Below, piece by piece: positions 50,712 to 60,317 of a stretch of 64,000 nt of DNA (its first letter is position 1; the number at the start of each line of letters is the position of its first letter). The notes under the pieces were generated by a model, which ran no database searches, was not told the origin of the DNA, and saw nothing but the letters and a program-made list of their open reading frames with translations. Origin of the DNA: Blastococcus sp. MG754426 (GTDB lineage: Bacteria; Actinomycetota; Actinomycetes; Mycobacteriales; Geodermatophilaceae). Both the position numbers and the translations under genes were made by a program. The stretch covers positions 124,001-188,000 of the forward strand of contig NZ_SSXC01000001.1 in NCBI RefSeq assembly GCF_021699055.1, in the 5' to 3' direction.

Positions 50712-51569
50712 TCAGCCGGAGCGGCGGGCGGTGGTGTAGCGGGGCCGGCCGGCGAGGTCGGGGTGGTCGTCGACGTCGGTGAACGCCCCGTGGGAGCGGA
50801 CGACGGCGGGCAGGGACTCACCCTGCTGGTCGGCGTGCTCGATGCCCAGCCAGCCGCCGGGGCGCAGCAGCCGCGCCGCGGTGACCAGCAGGCCGCGCAC
50901 GACGTCCAGACCGTCGGGCCCACCCCAGAGCGCGAGCGGCGGGTCGTGGTCGGCGACCTCGCGCGGCACCCGGGCACCGTCGGGCACGTAGGGCGGGTTG
51001 CTCACCACCAGGTCGGCGCGCCCGTCGAGCTCGCGCAGCAGCCCTGGGTCGGTCATGTCACCGGCGAGGACGTCCACCGGGGTGTCCCCCGCCGCCGCGC
51101 GCGCGCCGGCGTTGTGCCGCGTCCACGCGATCGCCCCGGGATCGCGCTCCACCGCCGTCACCTGCGCGCCGGGGTGCTCGTGCGCCAGCGAGAGCGCGAT
51201 CGCACCGGACCCCGACCCGAGGTCGACGACGACGGGCTCCGCGATGCCGGCCAGCCGCTCCAGGGCCCAGCCCACGAGCTGCTCGGTCTCGGGCCGGGGC
51301 ACGAACACCCCGGGGCCGACCGCGAGCTCCAGGTAGCGGAAGGGGGCCCGGCCGGTGAGGTGCTGCAGCGGCACCCGGTCGGCGCGCTGGGCCACGAGCG
51401 CCTCGAAACGGGTGGCGGCCGCGTCGTCGACCTCGTCGAGCACGAGCAGCCGGGCGCGCGGCACCCCCAGGGCGTGCGCCAGCAGCAGCTCGGCGTCCAC
51501 CCGGGGGCTCTCGACGCCTGCCTCGGCGAGGCGTGCGGCCGCCCCGCCCAGCAGCGACCGCGCGGTCAG
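50712..51569 (-). CDS. prmC: Peptide chain release factor N5-glutamine methyltransferase PrmC (apparent CTG start)
   Basis: A 285-residue SAM-dependent methyltransferase for the GGQ Gln of release factors. SAM motif [16 protein letters not shown] and catalytic NPPY in [13 protein letters not shown]. The usual N-terminal helix bundle ([32 protein letters not shown]) extends upstream of the first in-frame GTG (51500). In frame with it, no ATG, GTG or TTG precedes; the best start is CTG 51569, overlapping the prfA stop as CTGA. It acts on the product of prfA just upstream. Confidence 0.9.
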   Translation of the reverse strand: MTARSLLGGAAARLAEAGVESPRVDAELLLAHALGVPRARLLVLDEVDDAAATRFEALVAQRADRVPLQHLTGRAPFRYLELAVGPGVFVPRPETEQLVGWALERLAGIAEPVVVDLGSGSGAIALSLAHEHPGAQVTAVERDPGAIAWTRHNAGARAAAGDTPVDVLAGDMTDPGLLRELDGRADLVVSNPPYVPDGARVPREVADHDPPLALWGGPDGLDVVRGLLVTAARLLRPGGWLGIEHADQQGESLPAVVRSHGAFTDVDDHPDLAGRPRYTTARRSG

Positions 51570-52645
51570 GAGCCGGCCGCCAGCAGCTCGGCGGTGTGCG
51601 CGGCGACCAGCGCGTCGATCACGCCGTCGAGGTCTCCGTCGAGCACCTGGTCGAGGTTGTGCGACTTGTAGCCGACGCGGTGGTCGGAGATCCGGTTCTC
51701 CGGGAAGTTGTACGTGCGCACCCGCTCGCTGCGGTCGACGGTGCGCACCTGGCTGCGCCGCTGGTCGCTGGCCGCGGCGGCGGCCTCCTCGCGAGCGGCG
51801 GCCAGCAGGCGGGAGCGGAGCACGCGCAGCGCGGACTCCCGGTTCTGCAGCTGGCTCTTCTCGTTCTGGGAGCTGACCACGATGCCGGTGGGCAGGTGGG
51901 TGATCCGCACCGCCGAATCGGTGGTGTTCACGCTCTGGCCGCCGGGGCCCGACGAGCGGAAGACGTCGATGCGCAGGTCGTTCGGGTCGACGCTGACGTC
52001 GACCTCCTCGGCCTCGGGCAGCACCAGGACGCCGGCCGCCGACGTGTGGATGCGCCCCTGGCTCTCCGTGGCGGGCACCCGCTGAACCCGGTGCACGCCG
52101 CCCTCGAACTTCAGCCGCGACCAGATGCCCTCGTCCGTGCGGGACTTCACCGCGATCGCGACGTCCTTGTAGCCGCCGAGCTCGGCGTCGACGGCGTCGA
52201 GGACCTCGGTGGCCCAGCCACGCCGCTCGGCGTACCGGAGGTACATGCGCAACAGATCGCCGGCGAAGAGCGCGGACTCCGCGCCGCCCTCCCCCGCCTT
52301 GATCTCGAGGATGACGTCCTTGTCGTCGTCGGGGTCCTTGGGCAGCAGCTGCTCGCGCAGCCGGTCGGTCAGCTCGGCGATCCGCTGCTCCAGCGCCGTC
52401 GCCTCGGCGGCGAACGACGCGTCCTCGGCGGCCAGCTCCCGGGCGGCGCTCAGGTCGTCACGGGCCTGCTCCAGCCCGCGCGCGGTCTCGACCAGCGGCG
52501 CCAGCTGGGCGTACCGGCGGCCCATCCGGCGGGCGCGCGCCTGGTCGGCGTGGACGGCCGGATCGGCGAGTTCCTGCTCCAGGCGGGCGTGCTCGGCGAG
52601 CAACCCGGCCAGCCGGTCGGGCGCCGACGTCTCGGTGCTGCTCAT
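51566..52645 (-). CDS. prfA: Peptide chain release factor 1
   Basis: A 359-residue class I release factor for UAA/UAG. Stop-codon recognition PAT is in [16 protein letters not shown], and the catalytic loop [20 protein letters not shown] carries GGQ. Excellent Shine-Dalgarno (AGGAGGG, 5 nt). Two perfect palindromes lie just upstream. Its stop is shared with the CTG start of prmC. Confidence 0.97.
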   Translation of the reverse strand: MSSTETSAPDRLAGLLAEHARLEQELADPAVHADQARARRMGRRYAQLAPLVETARGLEQARDDLSAARELAAEDASFAAEATALEQRIAELTDRLREQLLPKDPDDDKDVILEIKAGEGGAESALFAGDLLRMYLRYAERRGWATEVLDAVDAELGGYKDVAIAVKSRTDEGIWSRLKFEGGVHRVQRVPATESQGRIHTSAAGVLVLPEAEEVDVSVDPNDLRIDVFRSSGPGGQSVNTTDSAVRITHLPTGIVVSSQNEKSQLQNRESALRVLRSRLLAAAREEAAAAASDQRRSQVRTVDRSERVRTYNFPENRISDHRVGYKSHNLDQVLDGDLDGVIDALVAAHTAELLAAGS

Positions 52646-52658
52646 CTGTCCCTCCTGA

Positions 52659-52682
52659 GGGCGGTTCGTGCACGAACCGCCC
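52659..52682. repeat. Perfect 24-bp palindrome upstream of prfA (copy 1)
   Basis: Half-site GGGCGGTTCGTG followed by its exact inverse, centred between 52670 and 52671 on a GTGCAC core. It ends 14 bp before the prfA start, just before the Shine-Dalgarno. Confidence 0.85.
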
Positions 52683-52683
52683 C

Positions 52684-52705
52684 GGCGTTATGTGCACATA
52701 ACGCC
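52684..52705. repeat. Perfect 22-bp palindrome upstream of prfA (copy 2)
   Basis: Half-site GGCGTTATGTG followed by its exact inverse, centred between 52694 and 52695, 24 bp from the first centre. It has the same GGCG ends and GTGCAC core as copy 1, and the positions that differ change in matched pairs so both stay perfect. Confidence 0.85.
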
Positions 52706-52729
52706 ACGGGGGTCCGGGCCGGACATGAC

Positions 52730-52771
52730 GACGGCGCCCGCCCCACCGCGGAGGGTGGGACGGGCGCCGTC
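52730..52771 (-). terminator. Hairpin terminator after rpmE
   Basis: GACGGCGCCCG (52730-52740) pairs with CGGGCGCCGTC (52761-52771), extended inward by seven more pairs with one mismatch. It ends 7 bp before the rpmE stop codon in plus-strand terms. Confidence 0.75.
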
Positions 52772-52778
52772 GGGGGTG

Positions 52779-53006
52779 CTACTTGGCGTCGGCCGAGGTG
52801 CCGCGCTTGCCGAACCGCTTCTCGAAGCGGGCCACGCGGCCGCCGGTGTCGAGGATGCGCTGCTTGCCGGTGTAGAAGGGGTGGCAGGCGGAGCAGGTCT
52901 CGACGGTCAGCTGACCGGTCGGGGAGGTGCTGCGGGTCGTGAAGGTGTTGCCGCAGCCGCAGGTCACGGTGGTGACGTTGTAGGCCGGGTGGATGTCGGG
53001 CTTCAT
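52779..53006 (-). CDS. rpmE: 50S ribosomal protein L31 (zinc-binding form)
   Basis: A 75-residue ribosomal protein. Zinc-type Cys residues are in VTCGCGNTF and [13 protein letters not shown], so it is the C+ form that is swapped out under zinc limitation in bacteria having both paralogues. Start ATG 53006 with GAAGAGG upstream. A strong terminator follows. Confidence 0.96.
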   Translation of the reverse strand: MKPDIHPAYNVTTVTCGCGNTFTTRSTSPTGQLTVETCSACHPFYTGKQRILDTGGRVARFEKRFGKRGTSADAK

Positions 53007-53144
53007 GGCTGCTGCCTCTTCTACGAAGTCTGTGTCGTTCGGTCGGTCAGAACGCCGGGGACCGGAGGGCTATTTCCGGCCGCGCCGACGGGGCTCGGTC
53101 GACCAGTCTCCCAGATCGGGAGACCGGCCGACCGGTGACCCCCG

Positions 53145-55214
53145 CTACTCCTGGCCGGGGCCCAGCGTCGTCTTCTGGATCTGCATGAGGAACTCGACGT
53201 TGTTGCGCGTCTTCTTCAGCTTGTCGATCAGCAGTTCCAGGGCCTGCTGCGGCTCCAGCGCGGCCAGCACCCGGCGCAGCTTGATGACGATGGCCAGCTC
53301 GTCGGGCGACATGAGGATCTCCTCCTTGCGGGTGCCCGACGCGTTGACGTCGACCGCCGGGAAGACCCGCTTGTCCGCCAGCCGGCGGTCCAGCTTGATC
53401 TCCGCGTTCCCGGTGCCCTTGAACTCCTCGAAGATCACCGTGTCCATCGTCGAGCCCGTCTCGACCAGCGCCGAGGCGATGATCGTCAGCGAGCCGCCGT
53501 TCTCGATGTTGCGGGCCGCGCCGAGGAAGCGCTTGGGCGGGTACAGCGCCGTGGAGTCGACACCGCCGGAGAGGATGCGCCCGCTGGCGGGAGCGGCCAG
53601 GTTGTAGGCGCGGCCGAGGCGGGTGATCGAGTCCAGCAGGACGACGACGTCGTGGCCCATCTCGACCAGGCGCTTGGCCCGCTCGATGGACAGCTCCGCG
53701 ACCGTGGTGTGGTCCGCCGGCGGCCGGTCGAAGGTCGAGGCGATGACCTCGCCCTTCACCGAGCGCTGCATGTCGGTGACCTCCTCGGGACGCTCGTCGA
53801 CGAGGACGACCATCAGGTGGCACTCGGGGTTGTTCGTCGTGATCGCGTTGGCGATCGACTGCAGCACCATCGTCTTGCCGGCCTTGGGCGGGCTGACGAT
53901 GAGCGCGCGCTGCCCCTTGCCGATCGGCATGACGAGGTCGATGACCCGGGTGGTCAGCAGGTGCGACTCGGTCTCCAGCCGCAGGCGGTCCTGCGGGTAG
54001 AGCGGGGTCAGCTTGGTGAACTCCGGCCGGTTGCGTGCCTGCTCGGGGTCCAGGCCGTTGACCGTGTCGAGGCGGACGAGCGCGTTGTACTTGTCCTTGC
54101 GCTCCCCCTCCCGCGGCTGGCGGACGGCGCCGGTGATGGCGTCACCGCGGCGCAGGCCGTAGCGGCGCACCTGCGACAGCGAGACGTAGACGTCGTTCGG
54201 CCCGGTCAGGTAGCCCGAGGTGCGGACGAAGGCGTAGTTGTCCAGCACGTCCAGGATGCCGGCGACCGGCAGCAGGACGTCGTCCTCGCTGACCGTCGGC
54301 TCGCCCTGCTCGAAGCGGTCGCGGCCACCTCGCTTGTTGCGGTCGCGGTAGCGACGGCCGCGGCGGCCGCGGCCGCCCTCGAAGTCGTCGTCCTCGTCGT
54401 CGGCGGGGCGGTCGTTGCGGCCGCCGTCGGCGCGGCCGCCGTCGGTCCGGTTGTCGCTCCGGTTGTCCGGCCGGCCGCCCCGGTCGTTGCGCCCGTCGGG
54501 GCCGCGGTTGCCGTCGCGGTTGCCGCGCTCGGCCCGGTCACCGCCGTCACGGTTGCCGCGCTCGGCCCGGTCACCGCCGTCACGGTTGCCGCGCTCCGTG
54601 CGCTCGCCGCCGTCACGGTTGCCGCCGTCCCGCTCGCCGCGGTTGCGACCGCGGGTGCGCTGCGGTCGCTCGCCGTCGCGCTGCTCGTCCTCGCGCGGCT
54701 CGGCGGGGGCCGTGTCCTGCGCGGGGGCGGCGTCCGCGGCGGGGGCCTCGGCGGAGACGGCCTCCACCGCCGGGGCCTCGGCCGACGAGGTCGGCGCCCC
54801 GGCCGGGCGGCTGGCCGAGCGGCGGGTGCGCGCGGGCGCCTCGCCGGTCACCGGGCCGCCGTTGGCGCCACCGCTGACGGGCGCCTCGAGGGGCGCGGCC
54901 GACGCGGCGGCACCACGCGCGGCCTCGGCGCCGCCGGTGGAGCCGCTCTCCGTGCGCGGCGCGGGCGCGGTGGCCTCGGAGCCGGCGCCCACCTGGCGGG
55001 CGGAGATGGCGGCGACCAGGTCGCTCTTGCGCATCCGGCCGGTGCCCGGGATGCCGAGTTCACCGGCCAGGCGCTGGAGTTCGGGCAGGAGCATGCCCGA
55101 CAAGCCGTTGCCGCGGCGGCGGGGACGCCCGGCCGACCCAGAAGCGGCAGTGCCCTCGGCAGAGGCGGCGGCATCGGGCGCGCCGGTCGTGCCGAGGTCG
55201 GTGGTTTCGCTCAC
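53145..55214 (-). CDS. rho: Transcription termination factor Rho with long disordered insert
   Basis: A 689-residue RNA-dependent hexameric ATPase; E. coli Rho has 419 residues. An N-terminal SAP-like helix (LPELQRLAGELGI, RMRKSDLVAAI) is followed by ~250 residues of Ala/Pro and then Arg/Asp/Gly/Asn-rich sequence (~150-310) before the OSB fold (GILDVLDNYAFVRTSGYLTG). P-loop is SPPKAGKTMVLQS, Walker B VVLLDSITRLGRAYN, Q/R loop region LYPPKRFLGAARNIENGGS. Actinobacterial Rho proteins have N-terminal inserts that aid termination on structured GC-rich RNA. A promoter ~190 bp upstream gives a long leader. Confidence 0.97.
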   Translation of the reverse strand: MSETTDLGTTGAPDAAASAEGTAASGSAGRPRRRGNGLSGMLLPELQRLAGELGIPGTGRMRKSDLVAAISARQVGAGSEATAPAPRTESGSTGGAEAARGAAASAAPLEAPVSGGANGGPVTGEAPARTRRSASRPAGAPTSSAEAPAVEAVSAEAPAADAAPAQDTAPAEPREDEQRDGERPQRTRGRNRGERDGGNRDGGERTERGNRDGGDRAERGNRDGGDRAERGNRDGNRGPDGRNDRGGRPDNRSDNRTDGGRADGGRNDRPADDEDDDFEGGRGRRGRRYRDRNKRGGRDRFEQGEPTVSEDDVLLPVAGILDVLDNYAFVRTSGYLTGPNDVYVSLSQVRRYGLRRGDAITGAVRQPREGERKDKYNALVRLDTVNGLDPEQARNRPEFTKLTPLYPQDRLRLETESHLLTTRVIDLVMPIGKGQRALIVSPPKAGKTMVLQSIANAITTNNPECHLMVVLVDERPEEVTDMQRSVKGEVIASTFDRPPADHTTVAELSIERAKRLVEMGHDVVVLLDSITRLGRAYNLAAPASGRILSGGVDSTALYPPKRFLGAARNIENGGSLTIIASALVETGSTMDTVIFEEFKGTGNAEIKLDRRLADKRVFPAVDVNASGTRKEEILMSPDELAIVIKLRRVLAALEPQQALELLIDKLKKTRNNVEFLMQIQKTTLGPGQE
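54517..54625. repeat. 33-bp in-frame tandem repeat in rho
   Basis: Units begin at 54517, 54550, 54583 and 54616. The first two are identical over 33 bp, the third diverges in its middle, and the fourth is partial. Each encodes GGDRAERGNRD-like 11-residue repeats in the Rho insert. Because the unit is a multiple of 3, copy-number change keeps the frame. Confidence 0.9.
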
Positions 55215-55404
55215 GTACAGGTCCTTCCCTGCGGTGACCTGCGCGTCTCAGCGCAGGGGGTGCCCGGTCCCCGGCGGACCGGCCCGGTGGGCGGGTGCGC
55301 GTCAGGAGACAGGTCGAGAGGTGCGGGGCGGATCAGCGGCGAAGAGGTTCGGACAACTGCTTCGGCCCCGCGCGAGGCTCGCCCGAGTGGGCGGCTACGC
55401 CGTG
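55215..55404 (-). other. Long rho leader region
   Basis: About 190 nt lie between the proposed promoter and the rho start. Several Gly/Cys-rich inverted segments occur (for example around 55246-55300), but no known riboswitch is recognised. In E. coli rho is autoregulated by termination in its leader; a parallel role is inference. Confidence 0.4.
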
Positions 55405-55433
55405 AGCCTAGTCGCGGCCCACGGGCAGGACAA
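55405..55433 (-). promoter_or_regulatory. Promoter of rho
   Basis: TTGTCC (55428-55433) as -35 and TAGGCT (55405-55410) as -10 with a 17-nt spacer, on the minus strand between thrB and rho. This is the best sigma-A-like promoter seen in the window. Confidence 0.6.
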
Positions 55434-55460
55434 CACCGGATGATCTCGGCGTGTTCCCCG

Positions 55461-56462
55461 TTACCGAGACGAGACCTGGGGACCAGGGCGGTCGACCCGC
55501 GCGCCGGTCGGGTCGACGGCCAGCGGCAGCACCGACCAGGCCCGGCCGGCCAGGGCGGTGATCTCCCCGACCTCCTCCGCGCCGGGCTCGCGGTCGGCGC
55601 TGCGCACGGTGCGCCGGGCGAGCACCAGGACCGACGGCCCCGCGCCCGAGACGACGGCCGCGTGCCCGGCGGCGCGCAGCCGTCCGACCAGGTCGAGCGA
55701 CGCCGGCATGGCCGCGCGGCGCTGCTGCTGGTGCAGCCGGTCCTCGGTGGCCTCCAGCAGCAGACCGCCGGAGGTCAGGGCGTGCACGAGCAGCGCCGAG
55801 CGCCCCGCGTTGAAGGCCGCGTCGGCGTGCGGGACGACCTCGGGCAGCAGCCCCCGGGCCACCTCGGTCGACAGCGTGGCGTCGGGCACGAGCACCACCG
55901 GCAGCACGTCCTCGTGCACCGGCAGGCTGTCGGCGCCCACACCCCCCTCCCCCGTCCAGGACAGGGTCAGCCCGCCGAGCAGGCAGGCCGCCACGTTGTC
56001 GGGGTGCCCCTCCATCTCGGTGGTGAGCCGGAGGACGGCGTCGCCGTCGATGCTCTCGACCCCGGGGCACAGCGCCCACGCCGCCAGGACACCGGCGACG
56101 ACGGCGGCGGCGGAGGAGCCCATCCCCCGCCCCTGCGGGATGGCGTTCTCCGCGACCACCCGCAGCCCGGGCGGCGCCCAGCCGAGCTCGTCGCAGGCGG
56201 CCCGGAAGGCGCGGACCACGAGATGGGACTCGTCGGTGGGCAGCTCGCCGGCGCCCACGCCCCGTATCTCGACGGTGAGGCCCGCCGGCTCCACCGAGAA
56301 GTCCAGGACGTCGTGCCGCGCGAGCGCCAGGCCGGCGCAGTCGAAGGCCGGCCCCAGGTTGGCGCTGGTGGCGGGGACGCGCACCCGCACCCGGTCGGTC
56401 GCGGCCGCGCCCGGGGCACCGCCGCGAGCGCGCGAGCGGTGGGGAGGACGGGGTCCTTCCAT
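55461..56462 (-). CDS. thrB: Homoserine kinase
   Basis: A 333-residue GHMP kinase forming O-phosphohomoserine. GHMP motif PQGRGMGSSAAAVVAGVLAAW, substrate site VPATSANLGPAFDCAGLAL, and TEMEGHPDNVAA. ATG 56462 overlaps the thrC stop (TGATG). The first ~25 residues ([15 protein letters not shown]...) are encoded by a dispersed-repeat copy and are unlikely to be conserved; GTG codons at residues ~25-27 just before the VRVPATSANLG core are alternative starts. Confidence 0.94.
   Translation of the reverse strand: MEGPRPPHRSRARGGAPGAAATDRVRVRVPATSANLGPAFDCAGLALARHDVLDFSVEPAGLTVEIRGVGAGELPTDESHLVVRAFRAACDELGWAPPGLRVVAENAIPQGRGMGSSAAAVVAGVLAAWALCPGVESIDGDAVLRLTTEMEGHPDNVAACLLGGLTLSWTGEGGVGADSLPVHEDVLPVVLVPDATLSTEVARGLLPEVVPHADAAFNAGRSALLVHALTSGGLLLEATEDRLHQQQRRAAMPASLDLVGRLRAAGHAAVVSGAGPSVLVLARRTVRSADREPGAEEVGEITALAGRAWSVLPLAVDPTGARVDRPGPQVSSR
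56416..56462. repeat. Half copy of the dispersed repeat forming the thrB start
   Basis: This segment has the right-hand features seen elsewhere (GCGAGCG, GAGCGGTGGGG, GGGGTCCTTCC). It ends on the CAT complementary to the thrB ATG, so the start codon and about 15 codons lie within it. It is the only copy seen inside a gene. Confidence 0.55.
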
Positions 56463-57535
56463 CACAGGCCGAGCTGGGCGGCGGCAGCGGCGGCGTCGAC
56501 CGGGATCGTCACCGGCGCCGGCGCCCCGGAGATGGCCCACTCCGGGTCCTTGAGCCCGTTCCCGGTGACCGTGCAGACGATCCGCTGGCCGGGCTCGAGC
56601 TCGCCGGCCTCGGCCACCTGCAGCAGCCCGGCGACCGAGGCGGCCGAGGCCGGCTCGACGAAGACGGCCTCGCTGCGGGCCAGCAGCCGGTAGGCGGCGA
56701 GGATCGCCCGGTCGGTCACGGCGTCGATGCGCCCACCGGACTCGTCGCGGGCGGCCAGCGCCTTGGTCCAGGACGCCGGGTTGCCGATGCGGATCGCGGT
56801 GGCGATCGTGCTCGGGTTCTCCACCACCTGGCCGTTCACGATCGGGGCGGCACCGGCGGCCTGGAAGCCGAACATGCGGGGGGTGCGCGAGGCGGTGCCG
56901 TCCGCGGCGTACTCGCGGTAGCCCTGCCAGTAGGCGGTGATGTTGCCCGCGTTGCCCACCGGCAGGCAGTGGACGTCGGGGGCGTCGCCGAGCACGTCGA
57001 CGATCTCGAACGAGGCGGTCTTCTGCCCCTCGATGCGGAACTGGTTGACGCTGTTGACCAGGCTGACCGGGTAGTCGATCGCCAGCTTGCTGGCCAGGGC
57101 CAGGCAGTCGTCGAAGTTGCCGTCGACCTGCAGCAGCTTGGCGCCGTGCACCAGCGCCTGGGCCAGCTTGCCCATCGCGATCTTGCCCTGCGGCACGAGG
57201 ACGGCGCAGGTCATGCCGGCGCGGGCGGCGTACGCGGCGGCGCTGGCGCTGGTGTTGCCGGTGGAGGCGCAGATGACCGCCTGCGCGCCCTCCTCCAGCG
57301 CCTTGGTGATCGCCATCGTCATGCCGCGGTCCTTGAACGACCCGGTCGGGTTGGCGCCCTCGACCTTGAGGTAGACCTCGCAGCCGGTCCGCCGGGAGAG
57401 CTCGCGGGCGGGCACCAGCGGGGTGGCACCCTCCTGCAGGGTCACCACCGGGGTGGTGTCCGACACCGGCAGGCGCGACCGGTAGGCCTCGATGAGGCCC
57501 GGCCAGCCCGGGGACACGACCGACGAGACCGTCAT
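56462..57535 (-). CDS. thrC: Threonine synthase
   Basis: A 357-residue PLP enzyme (short, type II form). PLP Lys is in [15 protein letters not shown]; phosphate loop [19 protein letters not shown]. It catalyses the last step of threonine synthesis. ATG overlaps the hom stop by 4 nt (ATGA). Confidence 0.97.
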   Translation of the reverse strand: MTVSSVVSPGWPGLIEAYRSRLPVSDTTPVVTLQEGATPLVPARELSRRTGCEVYLKVEGANPTGSFKDRGMTMAITKALEEGAQAVICASTGNTSASAAAYAARAGMTCAVLVPQGKIAMGKLAQALVHGAKLLQVDGNFDDCLALASKLAIDYPVSLVNSVNQFRIEGQKTASFEIVDVLGDAPDVHCLPVGNAGNITAYWQGYREYAADGTASRTPRMFGFQAAGAAPIVNGQVVENPSTIATAIRIGNPASWTKALAARDESGGRIDAVTDRAILAAYRLLARSEAVFVEPASAASVAGLLQVAEAGELEPGQRIVCTVTGNGLKDPEWAISGAPAPVTIPVDAAAAAAQLGL

Positions 57536-58827
57536 TGCAGACCCTCCACGCGCAGCACGCTGGTGACGCCCCGGACCGCGGGCATCTCCCGCAGTGCCGC
57601 AATGGTGGCCGACAGCGCCGCGTCCGGGGCGCTGTGGGTCACGATGACCAGGGTGGCGGCGTCGCCGCGGCCGGTCTGGCGCACGGTGGAGATGCTCACG
57701 CCGTGCTGGGCGAACTCCTGCGCGACGGCGGCCAGCACGCCCGGCTTGTCGGCGACGTCGAGGCTCACGTGGTACCGCGTCGGCGTCTCGGCCATGGGCC
57801 GGACGGCGAGGTCGGCGTAGCCGGAGGGCCCCTGCCCGGCGGCCCCGGCCAGCCGGTTGCGGCCGACCGCCACCAGGTCGCCCAGGACGGCGCTCGCGGT
57901 GGGCTCCCCCCCGGCGCCCTGCCCGTAGAACATCAGCTGCCCGGCGGCCTCCGCCTCGACGAACACGGCGTTGAACGCGCCGCCGACCGATGCCAGCGGG
58001 TGGGTGGTCGGGATCATCGCCGGGTGCACCCGCACGGAGACCGAGTCGCCGTCCCCGTTCCCGTCCACCCGCTCGCAGATGGCCAGCAGCTTGACCGTGC
58101 AGCCGATCTCCGCGGCCCGGGCCACGTCGGTGGCGGTCACCGTCGAGATGCCCTCGCGGTGCACGTCGGCGGCCGACACCGGGGTGTGGAACGCCAGCGA
58201 GGCGAGGATCGCGGCCTTGGCGGCGGCGTCGAAGCCGTCGACGTCGGCGGTGGGGTCGGCCTCGGCGTAGCCGAGCTCGGTGGCCTCCGCCAGCGCCTCG
58301 CCGAAGCCGGCGCCGGTCTCGGCCATCCGCGACAGGATGTAGTTCGTGGTGCCGTTGACGATGCCCACGATGCGGGACAGCTGGTCGCCCACCAGCGATT
58401 CCCGCAGCGGGCGCAGGATCGGGATCGCCCCCGCGACGGCCGCCTCGTAGTACAGGTCGACGCCGGCCTTGGCCGCCGCCGCGTGGAGGGCCACGCCGTC
58501 CTCGGCGAGCAGCGCCTTGTTGGCGCTGACCACCGACTTGCCCGCCTCGAAGGCGGCGAGCATGAGCGAGCGCGCCGGCTCGATGCCGCCGATCACCTCG
58601 ACGACGAGGTCGACGTCGTCCCTGGTGACGAGCGCGTGGGCGTCGGTGGTCAGCAGGTCCGCGGGCACGTCCGGGTGGTGGTCCGGGCGGCGCACGGCGA
58701 CGCCGGCCACCTCCACGGCGCGGCCGACGCGGGCGCCGAGGTCGTCGGCCTGCTCCTGCAGCGCGCGCAGCACCGCGCCGCCGACCGTGCCGCAGCCGAG
58801 CAGCGCCACCTTGAGGGGTCGGTTCAC
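57532..58827 (-). CDS. hom: Homoserine dehydrogenase
   Basis: A 431-residue enzyme with an NAD(P) site [17 protein letters not shown], substrate blocks [10 protein letters not shown] and [13 protein letters not shown], the catalytic-region [28 protein letters not shown], and a C-terminal ACT domain ([29 protein letters not shown]) for threonine feedback. GTG overlaps the lysA stop (GTGA). No aspartokinase is in the window. Confidence 0.97.
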   Translation of the reverse strand: MNRPLKVALLGCGTVGGAVLRALQEQADDLGARVGRAVEVAGVAVRRPDHHPDVPADLLTTDAHALVTRDDVDLVVEVIGGIEPARSLMLAAFEAGKSVVSANKALLAEDGVALHAAAAKAGVDLYYEAAVAGAIPILRPLRESLVGDQLSRIVGIVNGTTNYILSRMAETGAGFGEALAEATELGYAEADPTADVDGFDAAAKAAILASLAFHTPVSAADVHREGISTVTATDVARAAEIGCTVKLLAICERVDGNGDGDSVSVRVHPAMIPTTHPLASVGGAFNAVFVEAEAAGQLMFYGQGAGGEPTASAVLGDLVAVGRNRLAGAAGQGPSGYADLAVRPMAETPTRYHVSLDVADKPGVLAAVAQEFAQHGVSISTVRQTGRGDAATLVIVTHSAPDAALSATIAALREMPAVRGVTSVLRVEGLQ

Positions 58828-60317
58828 GAGGTCGCTCCCGCGGGGTGCTCGGGCGCCGGCTGGTCGATCGCCGGCGAGGGGGCGGGGCGGTCGGCGAGGA
58901 CCGCGTCCAGGGCGAACACGTCCGCCAGCGTCTGGCGGCGGACGATCTCCCGGGCGGCGCCGTCGCGGACGGCGACCACCGGGGGCTTGAGCAGGTAGTT
59001 GTAGTTGCTCGCCATCGACCAGCAGTAGGCCCCGGTGGCGGCGACGGCGAGCAGGTCGCCGGGCTGGACGTCCGAGGGCAGCCAGAGGTCGCGGACCAGG
59101 ATGTCGCCGCTCTCGCAGTGCTTCCCGACGACCCGGCACAGCGCGGGCGGGGCCTCGGAGACCCGGTTGGCGAGCACGCAGGTGTAGGCCGCGTCGTAGA
59201 GAGCGGTGCGGATGTTGTCGCTCATCCCGCCGTCGACCGACACGTAGTTGCGCACCAGCGGGGCGCCCGGGGCGCCGCTGGCCCCGAGCCGCACCGGCTT
59301 GATGGTGCCGATCTCGTACAGCGTGACCGTGCCCGGACCGGCGATCGCGCGGCCGGGCTCGACCGCGAGCCGCGGCACCGGCAGGCCGAGCTGGGCGCAC
59401 TCGGCGGCGACGACGGCGCGCAACCGCGTCGCGACGTCCGCCGGGGTGACCGGGTCGTCCTCGGACAGGTAGGCGATGCCGAAGCCGCCGCCGAGGTTGA
59501 GCTCCGGCAGCACCTCCCCGGTGGCCTGGTGCACCTGGCCGAGCAGGCCGACCACGCGGTGCGCGGCCGCCTCGAACCCGGCGGTGTCGAAGATCTGCGA
59601 GCCGATGTGGCTGTGCAGCCCGGTCAGCCGCAGCGCCGGCTCGCGGATCACCCGTACCGCGGCGGTCAGCGCGTCGCCGGTGGCCAGCGAGAAGCCGAAC
59701 TTCTGGTCCTCGTGCGCGGTGGCGATGAACTCGTGGGTGTGCGCCTCGATGCCGACGGTCGCGCGGATGAGCACGGGCACCGGCGCCCCGCCGTCGGCGA
59801 CCCGCTTCTCGGCCATCGGGACCAGCCGCTCGATCTCGTCGAAGGAGTCGAGGACGACGTGGCCGATGCCGGAGTCGACCGCCAGCTGCAGCTCGACCAG
59901 CGACTTGTTGTTGCCGTGCAGCGCGATCCGCTCCGCGGGGAACCCGGCGGCCAGGGCCAGCGCCAGCTCGTTGCCGCTGCAGGCGTCCAGGTGCAGGCCG
60001 TCGTCGGCGATCCACCGGGCCACCTGGCCGCAGAGGAAGGCCTTGGACGCGTAGTGCACGTCGGCGTCGTCGAAGGCGCCGGCGAACTCCGCGGCGCGAC
60101 CGCGGAAGTCCTCCTCGTCCAGCACGAACAGCGGGGTCCCGTGCGCGCGGGCCAGGTCGGTGACGGCCCGGCCGCCCAGGTGCAGCTCGCCGTCGACACG
60201 GGTGGCCGAGCGCGGCCAGACGTGCGGGTCGAGCGCGCCGAGCTCCTCCGGCGGGGCGCCGGCGGCCGTGGGCGGGGTGATGTTCCCGTGCAGGGGCCCC
60301 GCGGGGTGCGCCCTCAC
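58824..60317 (-). CDS. lysA: Diaminopimelate decarboxylase
   Basis: A 497-residue alanine-racemase-fold PLP enzyme making L-lysine from meso-diaminopimelate. The PLP Lys is in [44 protein letters not shown], the Cys motif [11 protein letters not shown] and [14 protein letters not shown] complete the site. GTG overlaps the argS stop (GTGA). The C-terminus has a ~25-residue Pro-rich tail. Confidence 0.96.
   Translation of the reverse strand: MRAHPAGPLHGNITPPTAAGAPPEELGALDPHVWPRSATRVDGELHLGGRAVTDLARAHGTPLFVLDEEDFRGRAAEFAGAFDDADVHYASKAFLCGQVARWIADDGLHLDACSGNELALALAAGFPAERIALHGNNKSLVELQLAVDSGIGHVVLDSFDEIERLVPMAEKRVADGGAPVPVLIRATVGIEAHTHEFIATAHEDQKFGFSLATGDALTAAVRVIREPALRLTGLHSHIGSQIFDTAGFEAAAHRVVGLLGQVHQATGEVLPELNLGGGFGIAYLSEDDPVTPADVATRLRAVVAAECAQLGLPVPRLAVEPGRAIAGPGTVTLYEIGTIKPVRLGASGAPGAPLVRNYVSVDGGMSDNIRTALYDAAYTCVLANRVSEAPPALCRVVGKHCESGDILVRDLWLPSDVQPGDLLAVAATGAYCWSMASNYNYLLKPPVVAVRDGAAREIVRRQTLADVFALDAVLADRPAPSPAIDQPAPEHPAGATS

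Noticed and set aside
54517-54625. Regular 33-bp repeats as a CRISPR array
   Set aside because: The units are directly adjacent with no spacers, in frame with rho, and no cas genes are present.
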